Below are positions 55,463-64,000 of a stretch of 64,000 nucleotides of DNA, in pieces. The notes beneath the pieces were generated by a model that ran no database searches, was not told where the DNA came from, and saw only the letters and a list, made by a program, of their open reading frames with translations. This stretch comes from Hyphomicrobium sp. (GTDB lineage Bacteria; Pseudomonadota; Alphaproteobacteria; Rhizobiales; Hyphomicrobiaceae). A program made the position numbers and the translations under genes. Position 1 is the stretch's first letter; each line of letters begins with the position of its first letter. The stretch lies in NCBI GenBank assembly GCA_016793445.1, contig JAEUME010000006.1:62001-126000 (forward strand), read 5' to 3'.

Positions 55463-55537
55463 TGGCTGGGGTGGGAGGGTTCGAACCTCCGCATGGCGGA
55501 ATCAAAATCCGCTGCCTTACCACTTGGCTACACCCCA
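55463..55537 (-). tRNA. tRNA-Gln (anticodon TTG)
   Basis: On the minus strand the acceptor stem TGGGGTG pairs with CACCCCA, the D-arm begins TAGCCAAGTGGTAAGG, the anticodon loop is TTTTGAT (anticodon TTG), and the T-arm has GGTTCGAACC. Discriminator G and an encoded CCA (55463-55465) complete 75 bases. Confidence 0.97.
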
Positions 55538-55857
55538 TCTCCGGCCGCATTGGCGGGTTGCCGGTGACGCCCAGCGCGGCGCACCTTATGCGCTTCACCC
55601 GTCCCGGGCAATGGTTGCGCCACACAATTTGCGGCGGCCAAATGCCCTTCGCAAATCTGCTTCCAAAGCTGTCCGTACAGGCTTGGAGTTGCGTGCGAAA
55701 GTGCATATTCTGAAGCAACGATGCGGCAATTGCTGGAAGCGGGTTCGTGGCCCTTGCCGGGCGGCGGGTGCGCCGCTATAAAGCCGCCTCCCTCGATCGT
55801 CGGCCTATCCCGGACGATACGAGGTCACGGCCTTATTTGTCAGGCTGTTGGTCGGTG
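55538..55857. other. Spacer between tRNA-Gln and tRNA-Pro
   Basis: About 320 bases without a gene; it contains the divergent promoters of the two tRNA genes. Open frames present lack family resemblance. Confidence 0.45.
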
Positions 55858-55934
55858 CGGAGCGTAGCGCAGCCTGGTAGCGCACTTGCTTCGGGAGCAA
55901 GGGGTCGGAGGTTCGAATCCTCTCGCTCCGACCA
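55858..55934 (+). tRNA. tRNA-Pro (anticodon CGG)
   Basis: Acceptor stem CGGAGCG pairs with CGCTCCG; D-loop contains AGCCTGGTAGCGC; anticodon stem-loop is CTTGC-TTCGGGA-GCAAG (anticodon CGG); T-arm GGTTCGAATCC; discriminator A plus encoded CCA, 77 bases. It reads CCG codons, the preferred proline codon of this GC-rich genome. Confidence 0.97.
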
Positions 55935-55984
55935 TTCAATTCACAGGGCTGGCCGGCGCGGGCGCCTCCAAATTTGCGAGCACC

Positions 55985-56890
55985 ATGGACGCCCCGGATT
56001 TCAAAACAAAGATGACCTTCGACTATGACGTGGGCGCCGAGCTACTGCCCGGCGTCGTGCGGCTGGTCGCCAACAATCCGGGACCCTTCACCTTCAAGGG
56101 CACAAACACCTATCTCATCGGCACGCGCACCCTGGCGGTGATCGATCCAGGCCCGGCCGATGATCTCCATCTTGCAGCGATCCTGCGCGCTGCCGGTGGC
56201 CGGCAAATCACCCATATCATCTCAACCCACGCCCACCGCGATCACGTCGACGGCATTCCCGCGCTCAAGGCCGCAACGGGCGCGAAGCTGTGCGCCATGC
56301 GGCGGGCGCCGGGCATGGTTATTCCGTTGGATCGCGCGCCACAGGGCCGCGAGTTCGTCGACTTCGACCTCACGCCCGATGTCGCACTTTCGGGAGCAGA
56401 GACACTCGAGGGCCCGGATTGGGCGCTGACGGCGATCCATACGCCTGGACACGCACCCGACCATCTGTGCTTCAAGCATGCCGAAAGCGGCGCCCTCTTT
56501 TCGGGTGATCACGTCATGGCGTGGAACACGTCCGTCGTTGCCCCGCCGGAGGGACGGATGTCGGACTACATGCGTTCGCTGGAACTGCTGCTCGGCGATG
56601 AATCGAGTGTATATCTGCCAGGCCATGGCGGGCGCGTGGAAGAGCCGCGGCGCACGCTCAAGGCCTATCTGCTGCATCGGCGGATGCGCGAGCAGGGCAT
56701 TGCCAAGGCCATCAAGGACGGCGCGAAAAATGCGCGCGAGGTGCTGCCGCTGGTTTACCCAGATATCGCAGATCAGCTCATTCCGGCGGCGCTGCTGACC
56801 GTTCTGGCCCACGTCGAGATGCTGGCCGAGAAGGGCGAGATCGCAGCCGGCGACCTGCTGTCGGTTGACGCCCCGCTTCGGGCCGTTTGA
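55985..56890 (+). CDS. Metallo-beta-lactamase-fold hydrolase
   Basis: A 301-residue MBL-fold protein with metal motif STHAHRDHVDG near residue 80, HTPGHAPDHL, FSGDHVMAW and LPGHGG, and a C-terminal winged-helix-like extension of the LACTB2/RNase Z-like branch. Probably a hydrolase of a thioester, lactone or nucleic acid; not determinable. ATG 55985 (or 56012) is chosen: the longer frame starting at 55886 would begin inside tRNA-Pro. Its last 113 bases overlap the convergent DUF1499 gene. Confidence 0.88.
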   Translation: MDAPDFKTKMTFDYDVGAELLPGVVRLVANNPGPFTFKGTNTYLIGTRTLAVIDPGPADDLHLAAILRAAGGRQITHIISTHAHRDHVDGIPALKAATGAKLCAMRRAPGMVIPLDRAPQGREFVDFDLTPDVALSGAETLEGPDWALTAIHTPGHAPDHLCFKHAESGALFSGDHVMAWNTSVVAPPEGRMSDYMRSLELLLGDESSVYLPGHGGRVEEPRRTLKAYLLHRRMREQGIAKAIKDGAKNAREVLPLVYPDIADQLIPAALLTVLAHVEMLAEKGEIAAGDLLSVDAPLRAV

Positions 56891-57731
56891 GCTTGCGGCC
56901 GCCTACGGCTGTCACCTTGGCGCTGTTCTGGCTTGGAACCGTTGCTTCCAATCGGCCTACGATCTCTTTGAGAATGGTCCGCACGCGGGTGGCGTTGCGC
57001 CCGAAGTCGTTGCGGCCGTACCGTGACGCGGAACGCACATCGACGCGCGCCGTGGCATCGTCGCCCGTCACACGGATCACGACATCGTCCCTGAAGCCGA
57101 ACACCAGCGTGCGTTCGGTGAGTTCGATGGTGCCCGCTCCATCGGGCGCATCGGCTGGGGCGGTCTCCGACAGAGGCTTCAGTTTCAATTTGGTCATGGC
57201 TTGAAGAACGACATCGAAGGTATCCGCAGCCGACCGCGGCACCTGCAACGTCCGCAAATCCGGATATCGGGCGGCCTGGAGCGGGGCGTCGGCCTGAGCG
57301 TTGTAGGTAACCGGATTATAGCCCTCCCCGCGCAGCGCCCCCGTCACCTCGAAGCGCGGCGGATTGACGATATCGGTCGTCACGTCGGCAATCATTGGAT
57401 AGTCGCGGCTTGCCATCCAGGCCATGGCAGGCAGCGCAAGCAACCCGAGCGACATGGCAAGCGCACTGACGACGCGCGCGGTCCCCTGCCGTCCCGTGAC
57501 CCAGATGTCGAGCCCTGCAATCAGCGCCATGAGCACGGCGAGGACGGCACCCACAAACGCCGTGCCCGCCAAGTTCATGGCCATGGGCGTGGGCAACGAC
57601 AGAACCCGATGCAGAAAGAACGCCGTTGCCAGCAGCATCACGCAAAACAGGGCAAGACGGCTCGCCCAGCGCGCCATCAGTGACGGTGGCTGGTCGGCGG
57701 CATACTCTATCCGGGTCGAGATTACGGCCAC
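56778..57731 (-). CDS. DUF1499 membrane protein
   Basis: A 317-residue protein with three transmembrane helices in the first 110 residues (LALFCVMLLATAFFLHRVL, GTAFVGAVLAVLMALIAGLD, LAMSLGLLALPAMAWMA), then a DUF1499 domain (NPPRFEVTG, SAADTFDVVLQAMTKL, SRYGRNDFGRNATRVRTIL). The last about 40 residues are Arg/Pro-rich and read antisense through the 3' end of the MBL gene. Start is GTG 57731. Function of the family is unknown; in other species it is linked to envelope or photosynthetic membrane roles. Confidence 0.82.
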   Translation of the reverse strand: MAVISTRIEYAADQPPSLMARWASRLALFCVMLLATAFFLHRVLSLPTPMAMNLAGTAFVGAVLAVLMALIAGLDIWVTGRQGTARVVSALAMSLGLLALPAMAWMASRDYPMIADVTTDIVNPPRFEVTGALRGEGYNPVTYNAQADAPLQAARYPDLRTLQVPRSAADTFDVVLQAMTKLKLKPLSETAPADAPDGAGTIELTERTLVFGFRDDVVIRVTGDDATARVDVRSASRYGRNDFGRNATRVRTILKEIVGRLEATVPSQNSAKVTAVGGRKLKRPEAGRQPTAGRRLRSRPSRPASRRGPERSAAPPE

Positions 57732-57818
57732 GCGCTTGTCTTCACGCTCCCAGGGTTGGAAATACGGCGATCACCATAGCGGCGATTTGGTCGAAAAGGC
57801 GAAGGGAGCGGCGATTGC

Positions 57819-58463
57819 TCACGGAAAAAGCCGTGTCTTGCTCCAAGGGGTGGCCGAATCGGCACGCCGGTAGACGATGCGATCATGCAAGCGGAAGGGG
57901 CGGCTCATCCAGAACTCGATCTCGAGCGGCGTGACGCGAAAGCCCGACCAATAGGGCGGCCTTGGAATTGCACCGACAGCATATTTCGCCGCATAGCGCG
58001 CGACCTCCGTTTCCAGAGCAAAGCGCCCCTCGAGCGGACGCGACTGCTTGGAGGCCCATGCGCCAATGCGGCTCAATCGCGGGCGCGAGGCGTAATACGC
58101 ATCTGCTTCCGCGTCGGTCACGGTCGTAACGGGACCGCGTACGCGCACCTGACGCTCCAGGCTCTTCCAATGAAAGACCAGCGCAGCCTTGGGATGGGCC
58201 AGGAGCTCGCGGCCCTTCGTGCCCTCGAAGTTGGTGTAGAAGACGAAGCCGCGCTCAGGCGCGTCCGCATCGTCCACGCCTTTGAGCAACACCATCCGCA
58301 CATTGGGCATTCCGGTTTCATCAACGCTCGCCACCGCCACAGCGTTGGGGTCGTTGATCTCGCTCTGGGTAGCATCACCGAGCCAGGATGCGAACAGATC
58401 GAAGGGATCATCTGTCGGCGTGAAACCCGCCCCACCGTTCGCCTCAGACTTGCTCTTGTGCAT
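57819..58463 (-). CDS. pdxH: Pyridoxamine 5'-phosphate oxidase
   Basis: A 214-residue FMN enzyme that makes pyridoxal phosphate from PNP or PMP. Family motifs: [85 protein letters not shown] and C-terminal LHDRIVYRR with the expected final residues ending in RLFP. Length is normal. ATG 58463 used. Confidence 0.97.
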   Translation of the reverse strand: MHKSKSEANGGAGFTPTDDPFDLFASWLGDATQSEINDPNAVAVASVDETGMPNVRMVLLKGVDDADAPERGFVFYTNFEGTKGRELLAHPKAALVFHWKSLERQVRVRGPVTTVTDAEADAYYASRPRLSRIGAWASKQSRPLEGRFALETEVARYAAKYAVGAIPRPPYWSGFRVTPLEIEFWMSRPFRLHDRIVYRRADSATPWSKTRLFP

Positions 58464-58613
58464 CAATCACCTTCCACGGACCGCTGCCGGCCCGTCGTTT
58501 TCCTGCATCGTGCGGCACACACCGCAAGCATCTCTTAACCAAACCCGCGCACACTTGCGAGCAAGTCCGCCTGTTGCGGCTTCCAGTAGCGTCAGTCAGT
58601 CGAGTTCAGCGTC

Positions 58614-59045
58614 ATGCGTTATTCGCACTCCTCTTTGTTTTCCTTCTACGCCACCGGCTTGACGGCTCTTGCGCTGGTCGCGGCAATTCTCTTCCTGCCG
58701 GAATTTGCGCGCGCCGAACCGCCGGCCACAGGCGGTGCCAAAACCCCGCCGAAACTGGCGCGGCTCACCGCTCCGCGCCAAGCCATGCTCGGGCTCCAGG
58801 ACGAGATCGCCGCATTGGAGAGCGTCCAGTATGCGCTCAGTCAGGTGGCGGACGGCTCGAGCTACGTTTGGCACCGCAGCCACGGCATGCTCTCGGGCGT
58901 TGTCCAACCCACTTCTTCCTTCAAGGATGCCGAGGGTCAGGTGTGCCGGCATATCGTCGTCATTCTCAACTCCCTCGACACCACCAGCAAGACGGAGACG
59001 ATCGCCTGCCGCATGCCCGACGGGATCTGGCAGCTGGACGGCTGA
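58614..59045 (+). CDS. RT0821/Lpp0805-like surface protein
   Basis: A 143-residue exported protein. Signal peptide residues 1-34 (LTALALVAAILFLPEFARA). The mature region has ALSQVADGSSYVWHRSHGMLSG followed by a VCRHIVVIL strand and ends ACRMPDGIWQLDG, the pattern of the RT0821/Lpp0805 surface antigen-like family in alphaproteobacteria. Function unknown. It is followed by a rho-independent terminator at 59098-59130 and is divergent from pdxH, a common arrangement in this order. Confidence 0.7.
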   Translation: MRYSHSSLFSFYATGLTALALVAAILFLPEFARAEPPATGGAKTPPKLARLTAPRQAMLGLQDEIAALESVQYALSQVADGSSYVWHRSHGMLSGVVQPTSSFKDAEGQVCRHIVVILNSLDTTSKTETIACRMPDGIWQLDG

Positions 59046-59097
59046 TTTCTCCTAAAGTTCAGTTGGTTGCATAGTCCTTTTGGTTGCGCTGCCATGC

Positions 59098-59130
59098 CCC
59101 GGTCCACGATCTGGACCGGGCCGCCCTTTT
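59098..59130 (+). terminator. Rho-independent terminator
   Basis: CCCGGTCCA (59098-59106) pairs with TGGACCGGG (59112-59120) around a 5-base loop; CCGCCC then TTTT (59127-59130) follows. It terminates the surface-protein gene before fabI. Confidence 0.75.
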
Positions 59131-59192
59131 GTGTAGGATGCGCCGGACTCAGGCCATTTTCTCACCCGCAGCTTTCAAGGATCGATAAGCCG

Positions 59193-60044
59193 ATGACGGC
59201 ATCTCAGGAACACACAGGCACGCCCACCGGCAATCTGATGGCCGGTAAGCGCGGTCTGATCATGGGTGTCGCCAACAACCGGTCCATTGCCTGGGGCATT
59301 GCCAAGGCCTGCGCCGCCCAGGGTGCCGAAATTGCGCTGACCTACCAGGGCGATGCCCTCAAGAAGCGCGTCGAGCCGCTTGCCGCCGAGCTTGGCTCCC
59401 AGCACGTGCTTCCCTGCGATGTGACCGACGCAGCCTCCATGGATGAAGTATTCGAGACGCTGGGAAAAAGCTGGGGCCGGCTCGACTTTCTCGTCCACGC
59501 CATCGCATTTGCCGACAAGAACGAGCTCGATGGGCGCTACGTCGATACGTCGGAAAAGAACTTCACCCAAAGCCTGCTGATCTCCTGCTACTCGTTCACC
59601 GCGCTCGCCCGCCGGGCGGAGAAGTTGATGACCGACGGCGGCTCTCTGGTGACCTTGACCTATTATGGCGCCGAGAAGGTCATGCCGCACTATAATGTCA
59701 TGGGCATTGCCAAGGCCGCGCTGGAAGCATCCGTACGCTATCTCGCCTCCGACCTCGGCAAGAACAATATCCGAGTCAATGCCATCTCAGCCGGTCCGAT
59801 CAAGACACTGGCCGCTTCGGGCATTTCCGACTTCCGCTACATCCTGCGCTGGAACGAGTACAATTCACCCCTGCGCCGGACGGTGACGATCGAGGACGTC
59901 GGCGGGGCCGGTGTCTATCTTCTGTCCGACCTGTCACGCGGCGTGACGGGTGAGATCCACCACGTCGACAGTGGCTATCACGTTCAGGGCATGAAGAACG
60001 AGGACGCCCCCGACATCTCGGTCGTCAAGGGCGAGGGGAGTTGA
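59193..60044 (+). CDS. fabI: Enoyl-ACP reductase FabI, housekeeping copy
   Basis: A 283-residue FabI from ATG 59193; the earlier frame from 59067 lacks similarity. Motifs: GLIMGVANNRSIAWGIAKA, VHAIAFADKNELDG, catalytic Tyr-x6-Lys in PHYNVMGIAKAALEASVRY, GPIKTLAASGISDFRYI and the C-terminal GEIHHVDSGYHVQGM. It performs the last reduction of type II fatty acid synthesis. Location with pdxH, the phosphatase gene and aroC marks it as the primary copy; a second copy is at 15460. Confidence 0.96.
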   Translation: MTASQEHTGTPTGNLMAGKRGLIMGVANNRSIAWGIAKACAAQGAEIALTYQGDALKKRVEPLAAELGSQHVLPCDVTDAASMDEVFETLGKSWGRLDFLVHAIAFADKNELDGRYVDTSEKNFTQSLLISCYSFTALARRAEKLMTDGGSLVTLTYYGAEKVMPHYNVMGIAKAALEASVRYLASDLGKNNIRVNAISAGPIKTLAASGISDFRYILRWNEYNSPLRRTVTIEDVGGAGVYLLSDLSRGVTGEIHHVDSGYHVQGMKNEDAPDISVVKGEGS

Positions 60045-60658
60045 GCCAATCCCAAAATAGGATTGCCCTCTTGAGGCCGGGCGTCACGTTGTACCTCGTG
60101 CGCCACGGCGAAACGAACTGGAATAAAGAAGCCCGTTATCAGGGCCAGGCCGATATTCCGCTCAACGACACAGGACGACGGCAGGCGGCCCGCAACGGCG
60201 GCGCGCTGCGCGCGCTGCTGCCAGGGATCGCGCACGCCGACTTCGTCTCAAGCCCTTTGTCGCGCGCGAGAGAGACCATGGAGATCCTGCGCGCTGCGCT
60301 CGGTCTCGACCCCGTTGGTTTCAGGATGGATCCCGCGCTGCTGGAGCTCCATTACGGCCACTGGGAAGGACACCTCGCCTCCGAACTTCCGGACACCGAT
60401 CCTGAGGGTGTTGCGGGAAAGCAGGCTGATCCATTCGGCTGGCGGCCAACAGGTGGCGAGAGCTATGCCGACCTCATGGAGCGGACCAACCGCTGGCTCC
60501 ACGCCTTGGAACGGACGACCGTTGCCGTAACTCATGGGGGGGTGTCTCGCGTCGCGCGCGGCGCGTTGCTGGGACTGGACCATCGTGAGGTTCCAATCCT
60601 GGAGGTACCTCAGGACAGGGTTCTGGTGCTGCGGGCCTCTACCATGAAATGGTTGTAG
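60041..60658 (+). CDS. Histidine phosphatase family protein (phosphoglycerate mutase-like)
   Basis: A 205-residue branch-1 histidine phosphatase. The catalytic motif is LVRHGETNWN near residue 20, with SSPLSRARETMEIL, LLELHYGHWEGH and TVAVTHGGVSRVARG completing the two-His/two-Arg/Glu site. The start is TTG at 60041 in a TTGA overlap with fabI, with GAGGGGAG just upstream. Substrate is unknown; a true glycolytic phosphoglycerate mutase is less likely at this size. Confidence 0.9.
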   Translation: MSQSQNRIALLRPGVTLYLVRHGETNWNKEARYQGQADIPLNDTGRRQAARNGGALRALLPGIAHADFVSSPLSRARETMEILRAALGLDPVGFRMDPALLELHYGHWEGHLASELPDTDPEGVAGKQADPFGWRPTGGESYADLMERTNRWLHALERTTVAVTHGGVSRVARGALLGLDHREVPILEVPQDRVLVLRASTMKWL

Positions 60659-60695
60659 ATCTTTTTGAGCGCGCACCAACCAAAGATCAGAGGGC

Positions 60696-61100
60696 CTAGG
60701 GCCCTGTGCGGCTCTTTTTCCGAGCCCTGGCTTCTGGAGCTTTGACGCAACGTCTGCCCGCCTTGTCGGGCTCATAGCCTGCGTCGCAGTTGGGTTTTAT
60801 CCCGACGAGCTTCACTTTCCGCGTCTTGTCTGCAGATTTGGCTGCGCTCCCTTTTGGCTCGGATTTTCCGTCCCCCTTTCCGGACTGGCCAAGATCCGGC
60901 GTCTTGGGCGTGACGCGTTTGACCGGTTCGACCATCGGTTCGATCTGTTTTGCCTGTTGCGGCTGAGCAGGCGTGGAGCTTTCAGAGCGCGCGCCTCCGG
61001 GCTCCGCCGATACCTGGCACGGAGCGGTCAGCAGCATCGCCGCAGCGAGTGCAGCAAGGCCGCCCAGGGACGTGCCGCCCCACAACGCAATGTGTGCCAT
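60696..61100 (-). CDS. Exported protein, unknown
   Basis: A 134-residue protein from ATG 61100. Signal peptide around residues 8-32 (GGLAALAAAMLLTAPCQVSA). The mature chain is low-complexity Pro/Lys/Gln-rich, with a short C-terminal module NCDAGYEPDKAGRRCVKA that holds two Cys and resembles EGF-like or granulin-like ends. The frame is open to 61259 but that upstream part crosses the strong hairpin at 61205-61236. Convergent with the phosphatase gene. Confidence 0.6.
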   Translation of the reverse strand: MAHIALWGGTSLGGLAALAAAMLLTAPCQVSAEPGGARSESSTPAQPQQAKQIEPMVEPVKRVTPKTPDLGQSGKGDGKSEPKGSAAKSADKTRKVKLVGIKPNCDAGYEPDKAGRRCVKAPEARARKKSRTGP

Positions 61101-61204
61101 ATCGCTGAAAGCCCGAAGCTGACGGCCATTTGTGGAACTATAGCGAGGAGACAAAGGCGGGGCGACCCTAGACGTCACGCCCAGCATACGGCGTAAACAA
61201 ACAA

Positions 61205-61236
61205 AAAGAGCCGGAGAAGCGGCTCTCCGGCTCTTT
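61205..61236. terminator. Strong bidirectional hairpin terminator
   Basis: AAAGAGCCGGAGA (61205-61217) and TCTCCGGCTCTTT (61224-61236) form a perfect 13-bp stem with a six-base loop; the A- and T-ended arms suit termination in either direction. Confidence 0.6.
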
Positions 61237-61711
61237 ACGCACTTCTCATGGAAGTGCATCGCTTATTGGGCCGCTCGTTGCCCGGGTGCTCAATCCGGGC
61301 GCAAGCCGCCTGAATGCGCGCTCCAAAGTCTCCTTGAGAGCGGCATCGCTTTTGACGGCCCGGTCCGGACCGTGTCACCGCATTGCCCCGTCAATTTGAT
61401 CCCTCGATGCGACGCAGGCTGCGTTCAGGCAGGTAAAGCGTGCTCGGCCAAAGTTGCTGATGCGATGCGGATGTAATGGTCATGCTGTAAGGACCACGTT
61501 TACGACGCGTGGAACCTACGGCGAACGCAGCACTGTTGCCCAAATAATCTGCGTCGCGCGCGCTTGTCACGCAAATTGCCCAGCAAGAAGGCTTGCCGGG
61601 CGTGATGGCGCCTCCTAAGAGAAAGAGTGAAGCATGGCTGCAACACGGCTTGTGTTGGAGCCGCGCCGCACCCGCGGCGTTTCCGCAGTCATCCAGCAAG
61701 CAGCCTTCGCA
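61237..61711. other. Leader region of aroC
   Basis: About 475 bases without a separate gene. The aroC frame is open from ATG 61634, and those 26 extra residues are not chorismate-synthase-like. A promoter for aroC is expected between 61400 and 61620; none was identified. Confidence 0.4.
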
Positions 61712-62800
61712 ATGTCTCACAACACCTTCGGACACCTCTTCCGCATCACCACCTGGGGCGAGAGCCACGGTCCGGCGATCGGCTGCGTGGTCGATGGCTG
61801 CCCGCCAGGTATCGCGCTCGAGGCGCAGGAGATCCAGGCGTTCCTTGACAAGCGCAGGCCGGGTCAATCGCGATTCGTCACGCAGCGCCGCGAGCCCGAT
61901 GCGGTGAAGATCCTCTCCGGCGTTTTTAACAATGAGGCGGGCCAGCAAGTCACCACAGGCGCGCCCATCGCGCTTGAGATCGAGAACGTCGACCAGCGCT
62001 CCAAGGACTATGGCGACATCGCCATGAAGTATCGCCCGGGCCACGCCGACTACACGTACGATGCCAAATACGCCATCCGCGATTATCGCGGCGGCGGTCG
62101 CTCGTCCGCCCGCGAAACCGCCTCACGCGTCGCCGCCGGCGCCGTCGCCCGCAAGGTCATTGCCGGCGTGCGCATCCGCGGCGCGCTTGTCCAGATGGGG
62201 CCGCACGCAATCGATCGCGCCAATTGGGACTGGGATGAGGTTGGCAACAACCCGTTCTTCTGCCCCGACGCAAAGGCCGCTGCCGCGTGGGAAACCTATC
62301 TCGACAACGTGCGCAAGGATGGCTCATCGGTGGGCGCGATCGTCGAGGTGATCGCTGAAGGCGTCCCCGCGGGCTGGGGCGCACCGCTCTACGGCAAACT
62401 CGACCAGGACCTTGCTTCCGCGATGATGTCGATCAACGCGGTGAAGGGCGTCGAAATCGGCGCAGGCATGGCGGCGGCCGTGCTGACGGGAGAGGAGAAC
62501 GCCGACGAGATGCGCATGGGCAACGACGGCAAGCCGCGCTTTCTATCCAACAACGCGGGTGGCATCCTCGGCGGCATCTCCACCGGTCAGCCGATCGTAT
62601 GCCGCTTCGCAGTCAAGCCAACATCGTCCATCCTGACGCCCCGCAAGACCGTGGACCGCAACGGCTCGAATACTGAAGTTGTTACCAAGGGCCGCCATGA
62701 TCCGTGCGTGGGCATTCGCGCGGTGCCGGTCGGGGAAGCAATGATGGCGATCGTCCTTGCGGATCACTTCCTGCGCCATCGCGGCCAATGCGGCGCCTGA
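61712..62800 (+). CDS. aroC: Chorismate synthase
   Basis: A 362-residue FMN-dependent enzyme that converts EPSP to chorismate, the last common step of aromatic amino acid synthesis. Signature motifs: [59 protein letters not shown] and [20 protein letters not shown] 61712 (MSHNTFGH) gives the standard start; ATG 61634 would add 26 residues. Confidence 0.98.
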   Translation: MSHNTFGHLFRITTWGESHGPAIGCVVDGCPPGIALEAQEIQAFLDKRRPGQSRFVTQRREPDAVKILSGVFNNEAGQQVTTGAPIALEIENVDQRSKDYGDIAMKYRPGHADYTYDAKYAIRDYRGGGRSSARETASRVAAGAVARKVIAGVRIRGALVQMGPHAIDRANWDWDEVGNNPFFCPDAKAAAAWETYLDNVRKDGSSVGAIVEVIAEGVPAGWGAPLYGKLDQDLASAMMSINAVKGVEIGAGMAAAVLTGEENADEMRMGNDGKPRFLSNNAGGILGGISTGQPIVCRFAVKPTSSILTPRKTVDRNGSNTEVVTKGRHDPCVGIRAVPVGEAMMAIVLADHFLRHRGQCGA

Positions 62801-62812
62801 GCCAGACGCCTC

Positions 62813-63484
62813 TCAAGGGCACAACGCCAGATCGGCAAACGCAAACCCATCCCGCACGACTGTTTCACCAACCGTGATGGCGATGGGTTCCTGGAACATC
62901 GGGCCCGCCGTGACGCAGGTGTGAAACTCACCATTCTCGCCGCACGGATCGATGCCTGCAGGAAGACCGGCGAGGAAAGACTCATCAAAGCGGCGGCCCG
63001 CGAACGAGGCATTAAGTTTGCTCTGGTCAACGACCGAGATCCACGTCTCCAGCCCGCCCTCGATCATCTCATGCGCCAACGCCGTTGTATCGCGCAGCCA
63101 CAGCGGAAAAATCGGCTTTAAGCCTGTGCTCGAAAGCTTGGTCTCCCGGTACTTGCGGATGTCTTCCAGAAAAAGATCGCCGAACGCCATCGCCTCAACG
63201 CCCTTGTCCATTGCCTGCTCGACGAACGCACTCATGCGCTTCTCATATTCCTCGTTGGGACACGGCCAGGGCAATTCAACGACATGAAGCGGAAGTCCGG
63301 CGGCAGCCGCCTGCGCTTGCAGGATCTCGCTCCGCACGCCGTGCATGGCGACCCGGTTAAAAGCGGCGTTGACGGTGGTGAGCAGCCCCACCACTTCCAC
63401 CTCGGGATTCTGCCGCAGAACATGCAGTGACCAGGCGCTGTCTTTGCCGCTCGACCAGCTCAATACTGTTTTCAAAGCATCCAC
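62813..63484 (-). CDS. Dph6-like PP-loop ATP-binding protein (putative amide ligase)
   Basis: A 223-residue N-type ATP pyrophosphatase with PP-loop LSWSSGKDSAWSL at residues 8-20, AFGDLFLEDIRKYRE and GENGEFHTCVTAGP, the Dph6/MJ0570 family signature. Eukaryotic Dph6 amidates diphthine; bacteria lack diphthamide, so the substrate here is unknown. It ends 12 bases from the convergent aroC gene and is divergent from the sirtuin gene. Confidence 0.87.
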   Translation of the reverse strand: MDALKTVLSWSSGKDSAWSLHVLRQNPEVEVVGLLTTVNAAFNRVAMHGVRSEILQAQAAAAGLPLHVVELPWPCPNEEYEKRMSAFVEQAMDKGVEAMAFGDLFLEDIRKYRETKLSSTGLKPIFPLWLRDTTALAHEMIEGGLETWISVVDQSKLNASFAGRRFDESFLAGLPAGIDPCGENGEFHTCVTAGPMFQEPIAITVGETVVRDGFAFADLALCP

Positions 63485-63547
63485 CCCGAGTTTATAGCCT
63501 TACCTGACTCAGCTTACCTTTTCAGGCCGGCCACGAAAGCGCCACCC

Positions 63548-64000
63548 ATGCCGCACTATCGATCCATCGTCATCCTTACCGGAGCAGGACTTTCCGCCGA
63601 GAGCGGCCTCTCCACGTTCCGTGATGCAAATGGCATCTGGGCGAAATACGACTGGCGCGACGTCGCCACGCCGCAAGGCTTCGAAAAGAATCCTGCCCTC
63701 GTTCACGAATTCTACAATATGCGCCGCCGTGCCCACGCGGGCGTGAAACCCAACGCGGCGCATTTGGCCCTCGGCCGTCTGAGCCGGGAGCACGAAGCCA
63801 CGACCATCGTCACGCAGAACGTCGATTGCCTGCACGAAGCAGCAGGAACCGCGCGGCTCATTCACATGCACGGCGAAGCGATGAAATCGCTGTGCGCTCA
63901 TTGCAATGCGAGGGGACCCTGGATCGGCGACATGTCTGTTGCCACAGTCTGCTCCGCTTGCGGCAAGGCGGGAGGCATGCGGCCCGACGTCGTATGGTTT
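63548..64000 (+). CDS. cobB: NAD-dependent protein deacylase (sirtuin), 3' truncated by window edge
   Basis: The first 151 residues of a sirtuin, open at the window end. Visible motifs: ILTGAGLSAESGLSTFRD (NAD-binding), YNMRRRAHAG (class III Ala-Tyr-Arg region), TIVTQNVDCLHEAAG, catalytic His in IHMHGEAMKSLC, zinc cysteines CAHC and CSACG, and GMRPDVVWF. The Tyr/Arg pair suggests desuccinylase/demalonylase ability as in E. coli CobB and SIRT5. It removes acyl groups from lysines with NAD. Confidence 0.95.
   Translation, partial: MPHYRSIVILTGAGLSAESGLSTFRDANGIWAKYDWRDVATPQGFEKNPALVHEFYNMRRRAHAGVKPNAAHLALGRLSREHEATTIVTQNVDCLHEAAGTARLIHMHGEAMKSLCAHCNARGPWIGDMSVATVCSACGKAGGMRPDVVWF

Noticed and set aside
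55463-55537. tRNA-Gln 3' end as phage or island attachment site
   Set aside because: No second copy of the tRNA 3' sequence was seen in the window and no integrase gene is present.
55886-55984. N-terminal extension of the MBL hydrolase
   Set aside because: It would start inside tRNA-Pro; ATG 55985 or 56012 fits the family start.

Overview
The window reads as chromosomal DNA of an alphaproteobacterium, most likely Hyphomicrobiales (Rhizobiales). Base composition is GC-rich, genes are tightly packed with many ATGA-type overlaps, the right end carries a pdxH / fabI / histidine phosphatase / aroC neighbourhood typical of that order, and both molybdoenzyme export and an alkylsulfatase use twin-arginine signals. 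This assignment is by gene content only; no 16S or marker phylogeny was possible.

Layout. 1-4.3 kb: the 3' part of an ebo-type cluster (eboD partial, eboE, eboC, eboA, eboB), all + strand and overlapping or closely spaced. 4.5-13.3 kb: a VOC-fold gene, then a complete kdpFABC-DE high-affinity potassium uptake operon preceded by a 27-residue membrane peptide. 13.4-15.2 kb: CBS protein, YbaK-type deacylase, small secreted protein. 15.4-24.6 kb: a nine-gene minus-strand block (membrane protein, HlyD adaptor, PPK2, GNAT, a DUF3141 alpha/beta hydrolase with a PhaC-like Cys-Asp-His arrangement, unknown protein, phosphotransacylase, acetate kinase, FabI) that looks like an acyl-phosphate/polyphosphate/storage-polymer module. 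25-35.5 kb: UspA, AI-2E permease, a metal P-type ATPase fused to a hemerythrin-like domain, an IS3 remnant, OmpA-type protein, alkylsulfatase with divergent LysR, and an outer-membrane-like protein.

35.6-46.3 kb: the most distinctive region, ten minus-strand genes forming a respiratory island. In transcription order: secreted unknown, Met/Gly-repeat secreted protein, pentaheme cytochrome c, small lipoprotein, Tat-exported DmsA-like molybdoenzyme, DmsB-like iron-sulfur subunit, TorD chaperone, polyferredoxin, a histidine kinase with a CxxCH heme motif in its periplasmic domain, and a sigma-54 activator. A near-consensus sigma-54 promoter lies just upstream of the first gene, so the island appears to be a self-regulated anaerobic reductase of unknown substrate.

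46.5-55.2 kb: accessory DNA with decayed genes (AraC fragment, putative arylsulfatase tail, a stop-interrupted reading frame), a SulP transporter, a four-gene surface-glycan set (GT25, pyruvyltransferase-like, alanine-racemase-like, QueC-like PP-loop enzyme), and two orphan genes. 55.4-64 kb: tRNA-Gln and tRNA-Pro, followed by ordinary housekeeping genes (MBL hydrolase, DUF1499, pdxH, fabI, phosphatase, aroC, a PP-loop protein and a truncated sirtuin).
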